A program made the position numbers and the translations under genes. A stretch of DNA of 45,286 bases, taken from Candidatus Saccharibacteria bacterium UBA1944. Lineage in GTDB: Bacteria; Patescibacteriota; Saccharimonadia; Saccharimonadales; Saccharimonadaceae. The notes under the pieces were generated by a model, which worked only from the letters and a program-made list of their open reading frames with translations, searched no databases and was not told the DNA's origin. Positions 5,644 through 13,465 of this stretch are shown here, in pieces. Where the stretch lies: positions 153 through 45,438 of the forward strand of contig DDEW01000016.1 of NCBI GenBank assembly GCA_002336935.1. Direction: 5' to 3'. Numbering within the stretch: position 1 is the first letter of the stretch; each line of letters begins with the position of its first letter.

Positions 5644-8163
5644 ATGAGCGAAAAACAACGCAAACCACAGACGGCAACGCAAGACGATCTAGAGGCACTT
5701 AAGCAACGTCTTGAAACTGAAGCTTCCGAGCAGGCAACTGCATCAGCTGAGGCGTCTGTTGCAGCTCCAGAGCCAGTAGAAAGTGTTGAAAGCGCCGGTA
5801 GCGGTCATGAGGGAGCACAGCTGAGTTTTGGTGAAGCAGTAGCTCGTCGCAAAGAGATACGAGTCTTTTTGGACCCAATTTTTGCTGCTCGAACTGCCCT
5901 CCGCGAGCGGGACGATATTCCTAAGGGTGGTTTTCGAAAAGAGTGGTTTGCTGGCGCAAAGCCATTGCTTGCTGAAGCTGGCTATCCCGTGGCAGACGAA
6001 ATGAGCCAGCGTGAATTTTTTGAGATCATTGAAGGTCTAAAGGCTGAAGATCAGAAACTGAAGGTATTTGTAGAAGCGGAGCGTGCAAAACGACCAGCTC
6101 GTCAGCCACGGTCGCAAGATTCAGGTGCCCCCGCAGCACCAAAGCAGAGGGAACGCCGCCCAAATCCAAAGGGTGGTCGCCCGGTAACACAGGCAACACT
6201 TGACCGTATGGAGTCTCGTACTCGTGTCTGGGAGATTGATGCCGATGAAGATGATCTTGTAGCACGAGAGAAGGCACGTCGTGCCATGGGTCGCCGCATT
6301 CCTGTAGCTGCCGAAGAAACTGCAACCAAGATTGAAGTTACAAATGAAGATCATAACGATACAGTAGATAGCATTCTCGATGCACGTCGCGCAAAACACG
6401 TAGCAAACGGGTATGGCGCACTTGAGGACATTGTTGATTTTGATGATAACCTCGTTGCCCATCATGGCAAAGGCATGTCAGGACGCCGTTCGGGTGGATT
6501 TATGAGCAAGGCTGATCTTGAACTCATTAAGCAATATCAGGACGTGATTCGTGACGGCATGGCAGAACGCCAAGTTGAATATGCTGAGCACCGTAAGGAA
6601 GTGGTGCGCAATAAGCGTCGCCCAGTCGCTCCTTCTCCTGAGTCATTTGGCACTGATGAGAGTGGTCGTCCACTGGCGCCCGCACCTGAAGCATTTGGTA
6701 TAGATGGTCGCCCGGTTGCCCCAAGCCCTGAGAGTTTTGGCACTACCGCAGACGGTAGCCGCCCAGTCGCTCCATCCCCTGAGAGCTTTGGCACGGAGGG
6801 TCGTCCCGTTGCCCCAAGCCCTGAGAGTTTTGATACTGGTGACGAAATGACCGATGAACGGCTTGAAGCACTGCAGGCTGCAGTAGCCGAAGCTCGCGAC
6901 GACTATGCACGCCTGACCGCAAAAGACAGGTCATCATACTTTGGCCGTTTTCTCAAAGCAGATACGCGCTTCTCTCGCTTCCTTCGCCGTATCACCCCCA
7001 TTCGTGCACTCGCCAATAAGGTAAACGATCGACAGTCTCGCGAAAAAGACGAGGCACAAGCAGCCTACGAAGGACTCGTTGATCGGCTTAACGATTCGAT
7101 GTCAGCTGAGGTTGCTGGGTCAACGCCTGAGCAGCTACTTGCTATGCGAAAAGCTTGGTTGATTAATGAAAGCCTCTCACTTGAGCAACGTGTTGCTGTT
7201 TTTGCAAAAGAATCAAGCAAGAAGGCTGGCGTACTCACTAACTGGTGGATGAGCCAAGAGGGTAAGCGCTTTGGTAAGCTTAAGAAAGCAGCTGTTATTG
7301 CTCTTGGTAGCGGTGTTGCTGCAGCCGGTGTCACTGTATTAATGCCAGGTGTTATATTTGGCCTTGCAACAGGTACAATTGCCGGTGGTATGACCGGCGG
7401 CTTCATGGGGCATCGGGTGACGAAACGTCGCCAGAATGCCATTGTTGAGGGCCCCGACGGCACATTCATGCGTTTTGCCGACAGAGAAGCACTTGCAAGC
7501 CAAGCTGCTCATCGCACTACCATTGATGAGGCTGATAGCTCCAGTGCTTCAGTAATGACAGGCACAACTGAAGCAAAGAGTGATGCCGAAATGCTTCGAA
7601 ACCGTAAGCGATTTAACACTGCCAAGGGAATTGGTATGGTTGCTGGTGGCTTGGCTGGATTTGGTGTTGGTCGACTTCACGAAGCGTGGGATACTCAGGC
7701 ACAGCGCGCAGAGCAGGCTGATGCAGCACGTAAAACTGCCGAGCAGCGTGCAACTGATGCTGAAACTGCCCGCAAGGCCGCCGAAGAAAAAGCAAAAGCC
7801 TTGCAAGATCAACTTGACCAACGTGGTGGTACCACAGGAAGCGAAGTTCCCGCTCCGGGGCCTGAAGTCCTTAAAGCCAATACGTTTACCGTTGAAAGTG
7901 GTAATGGTCTGATTCGCGAATGGAGCCAATGGGCAACCGCAAATGGCCACCAGATTGATCCTCAAACCGCAGAGCAGCTCCATCAAGCAGTTCTCAATCG
8001 ATTTGGTCAAAGTGGCGTGATTGACCTTAATGGTGTACCAACCAATCTTGAAACATATACCCAGGCTGGCGATGTGCGCATTAGCACGCCTGGAACCGCT
8101 GAATGGCGGCCTGGGGTTGCAGACTTTGCTCGTGACTGGCTAAAGTCACAGGGTAAGTGGTAA
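5644..8163 (+). CDS. Large membrane-associated repeat protein of unknown function
   Basis: 839 aa, not assigned to a known family. The N-terminus is hydrophilic and charged with Arg/Pro-rich stretches. Residues about 326-397 hold five imperfect copies of RPVAPSPESFG, at nt 6619-6833. Two Gly/Ala-rich hydrophobic segments follow (about 547-592 and 660-678), resembling glycine-zipper membrane pieces. An Ala/Glu/Lys/Gln coiled coil lies at about 683-724. A compact C-terminal domain spans about 741-839 (begins VLKANTFTVESGNGLI). There is no signal peptide, so the long N-terminal part is probably cytoplasmic with a hairpin membrane anchor. Translation starts at ATG 5644 after AAGGA. Two DUF5663-like genes follow. 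Its own strong promoter suggests high expression. Confidence 0.7.
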   Translation: MSEKQRKPQTATQDDLEALKQRLETEASEQATASAEASVAAPEPVESVESAGSGHEGAQLSFGEAVARRKEIRVFLDPIFAARTALRERDDIPKGGFRKEWFAGAKPLLAEAGYPVADEMSQREFFEIIEGLKAEDQKLKVFVEAERAKRPARQPRSQDSGAPAAPKQRERRPNPKGGRPVTQATLDRMESRTRVWEIDADEDDLVAREKARRAMGRRIPVAAEETATKIEVTNEDHNDTVDSILDARRAKHVANGYGALEDIVDFDDNLVAHHGKGMSGRRSGGFMSKADLELIKQYQDVIRDGMAERQVEYAEHRKEVVRNKRRPVAPSPESFGTDESGRPLAPAPEAFGIDGRPVAPSPESFGTTADGSRPVAPSPESFGTEGRPVAPSPESFDTGDEMTDERLEALQAAVAEARDDYARLTAKDRSSYFGRFLKADTRFSRFLRRITPIRALANKVNDRQSREKDEAQAAYEGLVDRLNDSMSAEVAGSTPEQLLAMRKAWLINESLSLEQRVAVFAKESSKKAGVLTNWWMSQEGKRFGKLKKAAVIALGSGVAAAGVTVLMPGVIFGLATGTIAGGMTGGFMGHRVTKRRQNAIVEGPDGTFMRFADREALASQAAHRTTIDEADSSSASVMTGTTEAKSDAEMLRNRKRFNTAKGIGMVAGGLAGFGVGRLHEAWDTQAQRAEQADAARKTAEQRATDAETARKAAEEKAKALQDQLDQRGGTTGSEVPAPGPEVLKANTFTVESGNGLIREWSQWATANGHQIDPQTAEQLHQAVLNRFGQSGVIDLNGVPTNLETYTQAGDVRISTPGTAEWRPGVADFARDWLKSQGKW
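6619..6833 (+). repeat. Five-copy RPVAPSPESFG-coding repeat
   Basis: Within the 839-aa protein there are five copies of an 11-residue unit, separated by 3-6 variable acidic or glycine residues. Copy 2 is diverged (RPLAPAPEAFG) and copy 5 ends in D instead of G. Codons differ between copies, so the unit is kept at the protein level and is not a recent duplication. Confidence 0.85.
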
Positions 8164-8207
8164 ACTGATCCTAGCGTAATCAACTAACATCGACAAGGAA
8201 AAGCAAA

Positions 8208-8504
8208 ATGACTGATCAAGAAATTATCGATAAACTAGGGCTTGGCGCTGCTAGCCCAGAGCTGCAGGCAGTAAGTGTAGAGCAAGCTAGGGAGCTCGTT
8301 GAACTACGAGTAGCTGGTATCTTGGAACGCTCAATGAGCGATGCACAAATGCAAGAGTTTGAACGCCTGAAAGAGCAGTCACCCGATGCGGTGGTAGACT
8401 GGCTTGAAAAAGAGTTTGTTACTATTGATGATTTACGACAAGAAGTTCTAGAAGACTTTGCGCGACAACTAGCCGTTGATGCGAGCCGTGATGGCACGTA
8501 CTAA
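8208..8504 (+). CDS. DUF5663-like small acidic helical protein (first copy)
   Basis: 98 aa, acidic and predicted all-helical, with no membrane segment. The core LVELRV...MSDAQMQEFERL...WLEKEF aligns well with the next gene, so the two are paralogs. The SDAQ-x-x-EFE signature and the W-L ending resemble DUF5663, a CPR-enriched family of unknown function. That assignment is from memory and needs a profile search. ATG 8208 follows AAGGAAA at suitable spacing. It lies 44 nt after the large repeat protein and could be co-transcribed with it. Confidence 0.6.
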   Translation: MTDQEIIDKLGLGAASPELQAVSVEQARELVELRVAGILERSMSDAQMQEFERLKEQSPDAVVDWLEKEFVTIDDLRQEVLEDFARQLAVDASRDGTY

Positions 8505-8506
8505 TG

Positions 8507-8515
8507 TGCTATACT
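8507..8515 (+). promoter_or_regulatory. Extended -10 promoter for the second DUF5663-like gene
   Basis: TGC TATACT (8507-8515) has no recognisable -35. It begins at the stop codon of the preceding gene and lies 25 nt before ATG 8541, which has its own AAAAGGGAG ribosome-binding site. Confidence 0.5.
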
Positions 8516-8540
8516 ATAAGTAGTTAAAAGGGAGAAAACA

Positions 8541-8981
8541 ATGTTTCAATTGGATGATAAATTCTTGCAAGATGTTGGACTTGGTAGCTTACCTGCCGAC
8601 CAAAAGCAGATGTTCCTGGATCATTTTCGCGAACAACTGGAACTGCGGGTAGGCACAAGGCTGAGCGAAGGCTTGAGTGATGCGCAGCTTGAAGAGTTTG
8701 AATCGTTCATTGATCGAAACGACGAAAAGGTAAATGCGTGGTTGGCGGCCAATGTTCCTCAGTATGACCAAGATCCAATTTATCAGCAGCTAAAGAGCGG
8801 AGCGCCCGCTGAAATACCTCAAAACGTGGTGCTTGCCGAGTATGCATCGCTCAAGTGGCTGGGGCTCAACCGTCCTGATTACCGCCAGGTAGTAGCACAG
8901 ACAATGGAAGAACTGAAAAATGAGATTATTGCTAACCGTGATGCAATCTTGGGCGGTGGCGAACAACAGCCGGCAGCCTAG
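8541..8981 (+). CDS. DUF5663-like helical protein (second copy)
   Basis: 146 aa. The N-terminal ~75 residues repeat the layout of the preceding protein (VGLG...LELRV...LSDAQLEEFESF...WLAANVP). A further ~60 helical residues and a short Gly/Gln/Ala tail follow. No catalytic motif or membrane segment is visible. Proteins of this type are often found with large CPR membrane proteins, and a scaffold or adaptor role would fit, but that is inference only. AAAAGGGAG precedes ATG 8541. The stop codon overlaps the 3' end of the convergent fmt gene by 4 nt. Confidence 0.6.
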   Translation: MFQLDDKFLQDVGLGSLPADQKQMFLDHFREQLELRVGTRLSEGLSDAQLEEFESFIDRNDEKVNAWLAANVPQYDQDPIYQQLKSGAPAEIPQNVVLAEYASLKWLGLNRPDYRQVVAQTMEELKNEIIANRDAILGGGEQQPAA

Positions 8982-9862
8982 AGCGGGTAGCCGCGCATAA
9001 AAGCTTCTGCTGATATCGTGCGCCCAGTTGGCGCAATCAGCTCATCAATAGACAAGAAAGCACCGTTGCCACACTGAAGGTCAAGCGGTGTTTTTTGGTC
9101 CATAACAACGTGTGCTTTTGTGACAATAACCGTCCATTTACCAATTTGGACACGTGTTTTGGGAAAACCCAGATGCCCGCGAATGGTTGCCTCGGCTTGG
9201 CCGGGAGTTAGTTTGGATAAGTCAAGCGGATTGGTATCTTTTGTGAGGAGTTGGCAATAGGTAGCCTCTGTATCGACTTGCGGTTCGGGAGTGAGGGAGC
9301 CATCGAGAATACTCGGGAGCTTGTGCACTAATAGGTTAGCACCGAGCTGAGCGAGGGTCTGGTAAAGCTCAGGCTTAGTCTCGGTTTGATCAAGAGCGTA
9401 GGGGACCTGAGTATAAATAGGCCCGGCGTCCATCGCCTTTGATAGCTGCATAAGTGTCACGCCGGTGACGCCATCGCGGTTGACGATCGCGGCTTCAATT
9501 GGTGAAGGACCGCGATATTTAGGCAGGAGAGATGGGTGAACATTGATGATGCCGGGAGTGAAGAGATCAATGATGGATTGGGGAATAATTTTCCCATAAC
9601 TCACGAGTATACCCACTGGAGAATGAAGTTTTTTTACGAGGGGGATAATGTCCTTGATCGAAGATGGTTGCCAAACCGGGATACCCATTTGTTCTGCATA
9701 TACTTTGACTGCTGGTGGCGTAAGCTTGCCGCCGCGGCCACGGATGGTGTCGGGCTTTGTGACAACGGCGCACAGTGAATAGCCGGCTTCGACGAGCGCT
9801 TTCAGCGAAGCAAGACTAAAGTCCTCAGTCCCAAAGAATACTATGTTCGACATCTTTTTCAT
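8978..9862 (-). CDS. fmt: Methionyl-tRNA formyltransferase
   Basis: 294 aa from ATG 9862 (MKKMSNIVFFGTEDF). It formylates initiator Met-tRNA with 10-formyl-THF. The N-terminal Rossmann catalytic domain contains SYGKIIP and the family signature NVHPSLLPKYRGPSPI (107-122), with the downstream Asp of DAGPIY (145) completing the active site. The C-terminal OB-like tRNA-binding domain is present. ATG 9853 (MSNIV) is an alternative start, and neither has a good Shine-Dalgarno. The start overlaps the def gene by about 30-38 nt, so coupling to def is likely. Together with IF-2 this confirms formyl-Met initiation in the organism. Confidence 0.93.
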   Translation of the reverse strand: MKKMSNIVFFGTEDFSLASLKALVEAGYSLCAVVTKPDTIRGRGGKLTPPAVKVYAEQMGIPVWQPSSIKDIIPLVKKLHSPVGILVSYGKIIPQSIIDLFTPGIINVHPSLLPKYRGPSPIEAAIVNRDGVTGVTLMQLSKAMDAGPIYTQVPYALDQTETKPELYQTLAQLGANLLVHKLPSILDGSLTPEPQVDTEATYCQLLTKDTNPLDLSKLTPGQAEATIRGHLGFPKTRVQIGKWTVIVTKAHVVMDQKTPLDLQCGNGAFLSIDELIAPTGRTISAEAFMRGYPL

Positions 9863-10397
9863 AATCGAGCGGCTGAAGTTCTCCCTTGCTATCAAGGCGA
9901 TAAAATGCATCTTTTACATCGTGGATATGGTCGACAAAAACAATACCGTTAGTATGATCGATTTCATGCTGGATAACGCGCGCCAGAAAGCCCTCAGCCT
10001 TAAAGCGAATCTCATGACCATTTGGGTCAAGTGCTTTAACGCGAATTTTTGAATGACGGGGTACTTTGCCATAAAAGTTACTGACACTAAGGCAACCCTC
10101 GTAGTCGGAAACGAGCGCGCCTTCATATTTGATAATTTCAGGGTTGATAAGCGGCACAAATTCACGAATGTCTTTGTTATCGAAGTCGCTGCGCACAATG
10201 ACGACTCGTTCAAGTTTATCAATCTGGACAGCGGCAAGCGCGGCACTGATTTCGTGTGGACGTGAGTCTTCCCAGTCAAGACTGGCATCGGTCATATCCT
10301 TAATAAGCTGACGAGTCTCGTCAGTCACGATATGGACGCGCTGCGATTTAGAGCGCAGGTGCGGGTTGGGCAGGGTAATGATTGCTTCTTTTTTCAC
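9825..10397 (-). CDS. def: Peptide deformylase
   Basis: 190 aa. It removes the formyl group from nascent chains and uses Fe/Zn bound by EGCLS (100-104) and HEIDH (144-148). Both motifs are intact. Motif I, usually GxGxAAxQ, reads SAALAAVQ (51-58), so the first glycines are lost while the Gln is kept. It lies between priA and fmt. The start is GTG 10397. A TGT-TATACT extended -10 (10414-10406) ends 8 nt before it with no Shine-Dalgarno, so a separate leaderless transcript can start here even within the priA operon. Confidence 0.92.
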   Translation of the reverse strand: MKKEAIITLPNPHLRSKSQRVHIVTDETRQLIKDMTDASLDWEDSRPHEISAALAAVQIDKLERVVIVRSDFDNKDIREFVPLINPEIIKYEGALVSDYEGCLSVSNFYGKVPRHSKIRVKALDPNGHEIRFKAEGFLARVIQHEIDHTNGIVFVDHIHDVKDAFYRLDSKGELQPLDYEKDVEHSILWD

Positions 10398-10429
10398 TGC
10401 GAATCAGTATAACAGATGGGGAGGAGAAA

Positions 10430-12370
10430 TTACAGTAGTGAGCTTGCATCAAGGTCGCTCTGCCAATGAGCGGATGGTACATGGTTAAGCACATCAATAA
10501 GCGTGGCACGTTGCGATGATTTTACGATAATTTGCCACCGATAGGTGTTGTGTTGGCGTTCGTAAAATGCTGGTACGGGACCAAATATAGTGAGGCTGGA
10601 ATAGGTAGCGCGGAGAGATGATGCAAGGGCTCGCGCCTGGCGGATAGCGGCAGCTTCGGTTTTATAAACACAGGTAAGCTTGAGAAGAAAAGTAAAAGGA
10701 GGGAAGTGCCCACGGCGCCGCTCTTCAAGTATTGCATCGTAGAAGGTTGCGTAGTCTTGATGTAGACCTGTTTGAACGGGCAGTGTACTGGGCTGAAACG
10801 ATTGGACAATAACGTTGGTTTTGCGGTGACTGCGTCCCACACGCCCCACAACTTGCGACAATAACTGAAATGTGCGCTCGCTGGCAGTAAAGTCAGGCAA
10901 TGACAACCCTGCGTCAGCTTGAACGACGCCAACTAGTCCTAAATGCGGTAAATCAAGTCCTTTTGCCACCACCTGTGTTCCAATAATGATATCAATCGTA
11001 CCCTCGTACAGCTGTTGATACCGTTGATCGAGGGTGGCTTCGGACGTTGAATCGCCATCAAATCGCTCGATACTGGCCTTTGGAAACCGCTTCCGTAACT
11101 CGGTTTCTAAGAGCTTTGTTCCGATGCCTTTGTGAATAATATCGGTGCTGTGGCATTCGGGGCAAGAAGTTGGAACGGCTGATTTATTTGCACACGCGTG
11201 ACACTCCAGACGATGGTGGTCTGCATGTAGAGTATAGGGAATGAAGCACCGGGGACACACTGCAGACCATCCGCACGCCTCGCATAGCGTGGTTGTAGCG
11301 CTACCGCGACGATTATGGAAGATGAGAACTTGTTGCTTATTTCCAAGTGCGGTGTCGATACTTGCAAGTAATGCATCTGACAAAAAGCGATGGCGTGTAA
11401 AGTTTGTCTTTTGAGTCATATCGACCAGTTGTATCGTAGGAGCGGTGGCATCATTCCTTGCGCGCTCAGGCAGGGTAATAATTGGCCGGTTAGCAGCCTT
11501 GGCCAGGTAATATTCTGTAACCAGTGGTGTTGCACTACCTTGTACGGTGCGGGCAACATGCTGCGCAGCCAACACGCTAGCCACTCGTTGCGCATGGTAA
11601 CGAGGGGACTGATCTTGTTTAAAACTTGGTTCATGTGCTTCGTCAATGATGATGTAGCCGATGGATGCCGCTGGCATAAATAGAGCCGAGCGCGGACCAA
11701 TGATTATTTGTGGCTCAGTCGCACGTAGTACCTGCTCCCATGCCCTGTGTCGCTCAGCCTCGGTTTGTCGAGAGTGGGTCAGGATGACGTGTGCAAAATG
11801 ATTCTGAAATTCTGCGACAAGCTGGGAAGTAAGCGCGATTTCGGGAACAAGTACAATAACCGATTTGCCACTGGCAATGGTATGCTTGGCAAGCTCAATG
11901 TACACGGCTGTTTTACCACTTCCGGTGATACCATGCAGCAGGGCACCACCTGATGTCATGGAGAGGAGCTGGTGAACGGCAGCTGCCTGTGCATTATTGA
12001 GTAAAAAATTTGTTCGTTTTCGATGAGAAAAAAGCGGCGCTTTTTTGCTTGCTCGACGTGTTTTAGTGATACCCCTAGGGAGGACTGTTTGCAAGACTGT
12101 CGCAAGATGTGTTGCGTAGTATTCGCTCATCCATAGCGCTGTTTTTACCAGTTCGGCAGGTAAAGCAGGATAGGGGAGGGAGTGTAAAATTGCTCGAGTC
12201 GGGTAGGCCGGCTTATCGCTTTTTTCTACTACGATTCCTACTATTTCTTTTTTGCCTACTGGTATGAGCACTAAGCTGCCAATAGCGATAGTTGAGTCTG
12301 GCGTGTGATAAGTGAAGGTAGCGCTCTCTGCGCGGATTAGTTTTGTAGGAGCCACCTCGAAATACCTCAT
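10430..12370 (-). CDS. priA: Primosomal protein N' (replication restart helicase PriA)
   Basis: 646 aa. An N-terminal 3'-DNA-binding domain occupies about 1-105. The helicase core has Walker A GITGSGKT (147-154) and DEAH (243-246). Two zinc-binding clusters with eight cysteines lie at about 363-406 (CEAC, CPRC, CHAC, CPEC), inserted before the second helicase half. PriA reloads the replisome at stalled forks. It is somewhat shorter than the ~730-aa E. coli protein. ATG 12370 lies 6 nt after TATAAT (12382-12377), so the mRNA is predicted to be leaderless. It heads the minus-strand cluster priA-def-fmt, a common gene order. Confidence 0.93.
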   Translation of the reverse strand: MRYFEVAPTKLIRAESATFTYHTPDSTIAIGSLVLIPVGKKEIVGIVVEKSDKPAYPTRAILHSLPYPALPAELVKTALWMSEYYATHLATVLQTVLPRGITKTRRASKKAPLFSHRKRTNFLLNNAQAAAVHQLLSMTSGGALLHGITGSGKTAVYIELAKHTIASGKSVIVLVPEIALTSQLVAEFQNHFAHVILTHSRQTEAERHRAWEQVLRATEPQIIIGPRSALFMPAASIGYIIIDEAHEPSFKQDQSPRYHAQRVASVLAAQHVARTVQGSATPLVTEYYLAKAANRPIITLPERARNDATAPTIQLVDMTQKTNFTRHRFLSDALLASIDTALGNKQQVLIFHNRRGSATTTLCEACGWSAVCPRCFIPYTLHADHHRLECHACANKSAVPTSCPECHSTDIIHKGIGTKLLETELRKRFPKASIERFDGDSTSEATLDQRYQQLYEGTIDIIIGTQVVAKGLDLPHLGLVGVVQADAGLSLPDFTASERTFQLLSQVVGRVGRSHRKTNVIVQSFQPSTLPVQTGLHQDYATFYDAILEERRRGHFPPFTFLLKLTCVYKTEAAAIRQARALASSLRATYSSLTIFGPVPAFYERQHNTYRWQIIVKSSQRATLIDVLNHVPSAHWQSDLDASSLL

Positions 12371-12376
12371 AGATGT

Positions 12377-12413
12377 ATTATACCTGTTAGCGGCTATAAT
12401 TTTCTGCTACTAT
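12377..12413. promoter_or_regulatory. Divergent leaderless promoters of priA and the PRTase-like gene
   Basis: Minus strand: TATAAT at 12382-12377, with the priA ATG 6 nt on. Plus strand: TATAAT at 12395-12400, and TGC-TACTAT at 12405-12413 with ATG 12420 6 nt on. The -35 boxes are weak. Both start codons would sit at or beside the transcription start. Confidence 0.6.
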
Positions 12414-12419
12414 AAGCAT

Positions 12420-13076
12420 ATGTATTTTGAATCACGCGCTCACGCAGGCCAGCTCCTTGCTGTCCAACTGCTTGAAAAGTATCGTTACGAGAACTGCGCT
12501 GTGGTTGCACTAAGTGACGGTGGCGTGCTGATAGGCGAACAGATAGCGGCTCAGTTGCACTGTATATTGACCATGCTTATTACTGAGGGGATAGATGTTC
12601 CAGGTGAGAGCGTCAGTATTGGCGCTGTTTCTCAAAGTGGAAATTTTACCTATAATAGTGAATTTTCTGCCGGCGAGATAGAGGAATATGCTACAGAATT
12701 TCACGGTTACCTTGATGATCAAAAGCGACAGGCGTTTAGCCGTATTAATCGACTCATCGGTGATGGCGGTCTCATTGATACGGATATGCTTAAAGAGCGA
12801 GTAGTTATTTTAGTTGCAGATGGCCTAAGCGACGGAGCTATCCTGAGTGTGGCGCTAGACTTCTTGAAGCCGATTCATATTCACCGTCTCGTTGTTGCAG
12901 CCGCAGTGGCTACTATTCCCGCAGTTGATCAACTGCACGTAATGGCCGATGAGCTCCATGTGCTGGATGTAAAAGAAAACTTTATGGGAACAAACCATTA
13001 TTTTGAGGACAATACTGTTCCATCACACGAAGAGACGATTGCAAAAATAAACCAGATTGTGCTGAATTGGCGTTAA
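12420..13076 (+). CDS. Phosphoribosyltransferase-like protein with degenerate PRPP motif
   Basis: 218 aa. The layout matches predicted type I phosphoribosyltransferases: an early VVALSDGGVLIGEQIA strand-loop, a central VVILVADGLSDGAIL, then VVAAAVATIPAVDQL, a predicted ADELHVL segment and a C-terminal NHYFED. In active members the PRPP loop reads about VDDGxxTGAT. Here it is VADGLSDGAI, so one acidic residue and the TGAT core have changed. Activity is therefore doubtful and the protein may be regulatory. ATG 12420 was chosen because it starts the conserved region and follows a -10 box by 6 nt. The longer frame from 12312 overlaps priA and its promoter. Confidence 0.6.
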   Translation: MYFESRAHAGQLLAVQLLEKYRYENCAVVALSDGGVLIGEQIAAQLHCILTMLITEGIDVPGESVSIGAVSQSGNFTYNSEFSAGEIEEYATEFHGYLDDQKRQAFSRINRLIGDGGLIDTDMLKERVVILVADGLSDGAILSVALDFLKPIHIHRLVVAAAVATIPAVDQLHVMADELHVLDVKENFMGTNHYFEDNTVPSHEETIAKINQIVLNWR

Positions 13077-13082
13077 TGAGGC

Positions 13083-13111
13083 TTGCAAATATTCATTGCT
13101 AAATGTAGAAT
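13083..13111 (+). promoter_or_regulatory. Promoter of the wHTH-recJ operon
   Basis: TTGCAA (13083-13088), a 17-nt spacer, then TAGAAT (13106-13111). The leader to ATG 13154 is about 35 nt and carries Shine-Dalgarno AAAGGG. Confidence 0.6.
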
Positions 13112-13153
13112 AAAAAGCAACAGTATCATTGGGAAAGAGCAAGAAAGGGTTCG

Positions 13154-13465
13154 ATGTTAGACGTATTCATTACATCTCGAGTGCGACGAAAAATTGTCGT
13201 TGTATACGCTAAGTATCCAGATTTTCATACCCATGTGCGTGGACTCGCTAAGCTGATAAAGGAAGACCCGGGTAACATCCAACGAGAACTGAAGCGTCTC
13301 GAGAAAGTCGGTTTTTTGCTCGGCGAGAAGCAAGGCAATACCAAGATTTATTCCACTAACAAGCAGTTTCCTATCTTTAAAGAGCTCCAAAGTATCGTTA
13401 TCAAGTCGCAGCAGCAGGCAAGCAACGGCCGTCCTAAGCGCACCTCCACTGACATTCAACCATGA
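13154..13465 (+). CDS. Small winged-helix (ArsR/MarR-like) DNA-binding protein
   Basis: 103 aa. Residues about 5-75 fit a winged helix-turn-helix: VRRKIVVVY, then HVRGLAKLIKEDPGNIQRELKRLEKVGFL as recognition helix region, and the beta wing GNTKIYSTNK. No metal-binding cysteines are present. The C-terminus is a polar tail. The stop codon overlaps the ATG of recJ (ATGA), so the two are translationally coupled. It may be a local regulator, but the target is unknown. The stop used is TGA, evidence that UGA terminates in this organism. Confidence 0.65.
   Translation: MLDVFITSRVRRKIVVVYAKYPDFHTHVRGLAKLIKEDPGNIQRELKRLEKVGFLLGEKQGNTKIYSTNKQFPIFKELQSIVIKSQQQASNGRPKRTSTDIQP

Noticed and set aside
7549..8010. 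153-codon minus-strand ORF within the large repeat protein
   Set aside because: Mirror frame of a well-supported gene; Cys/Ser-rich translation without motifs.
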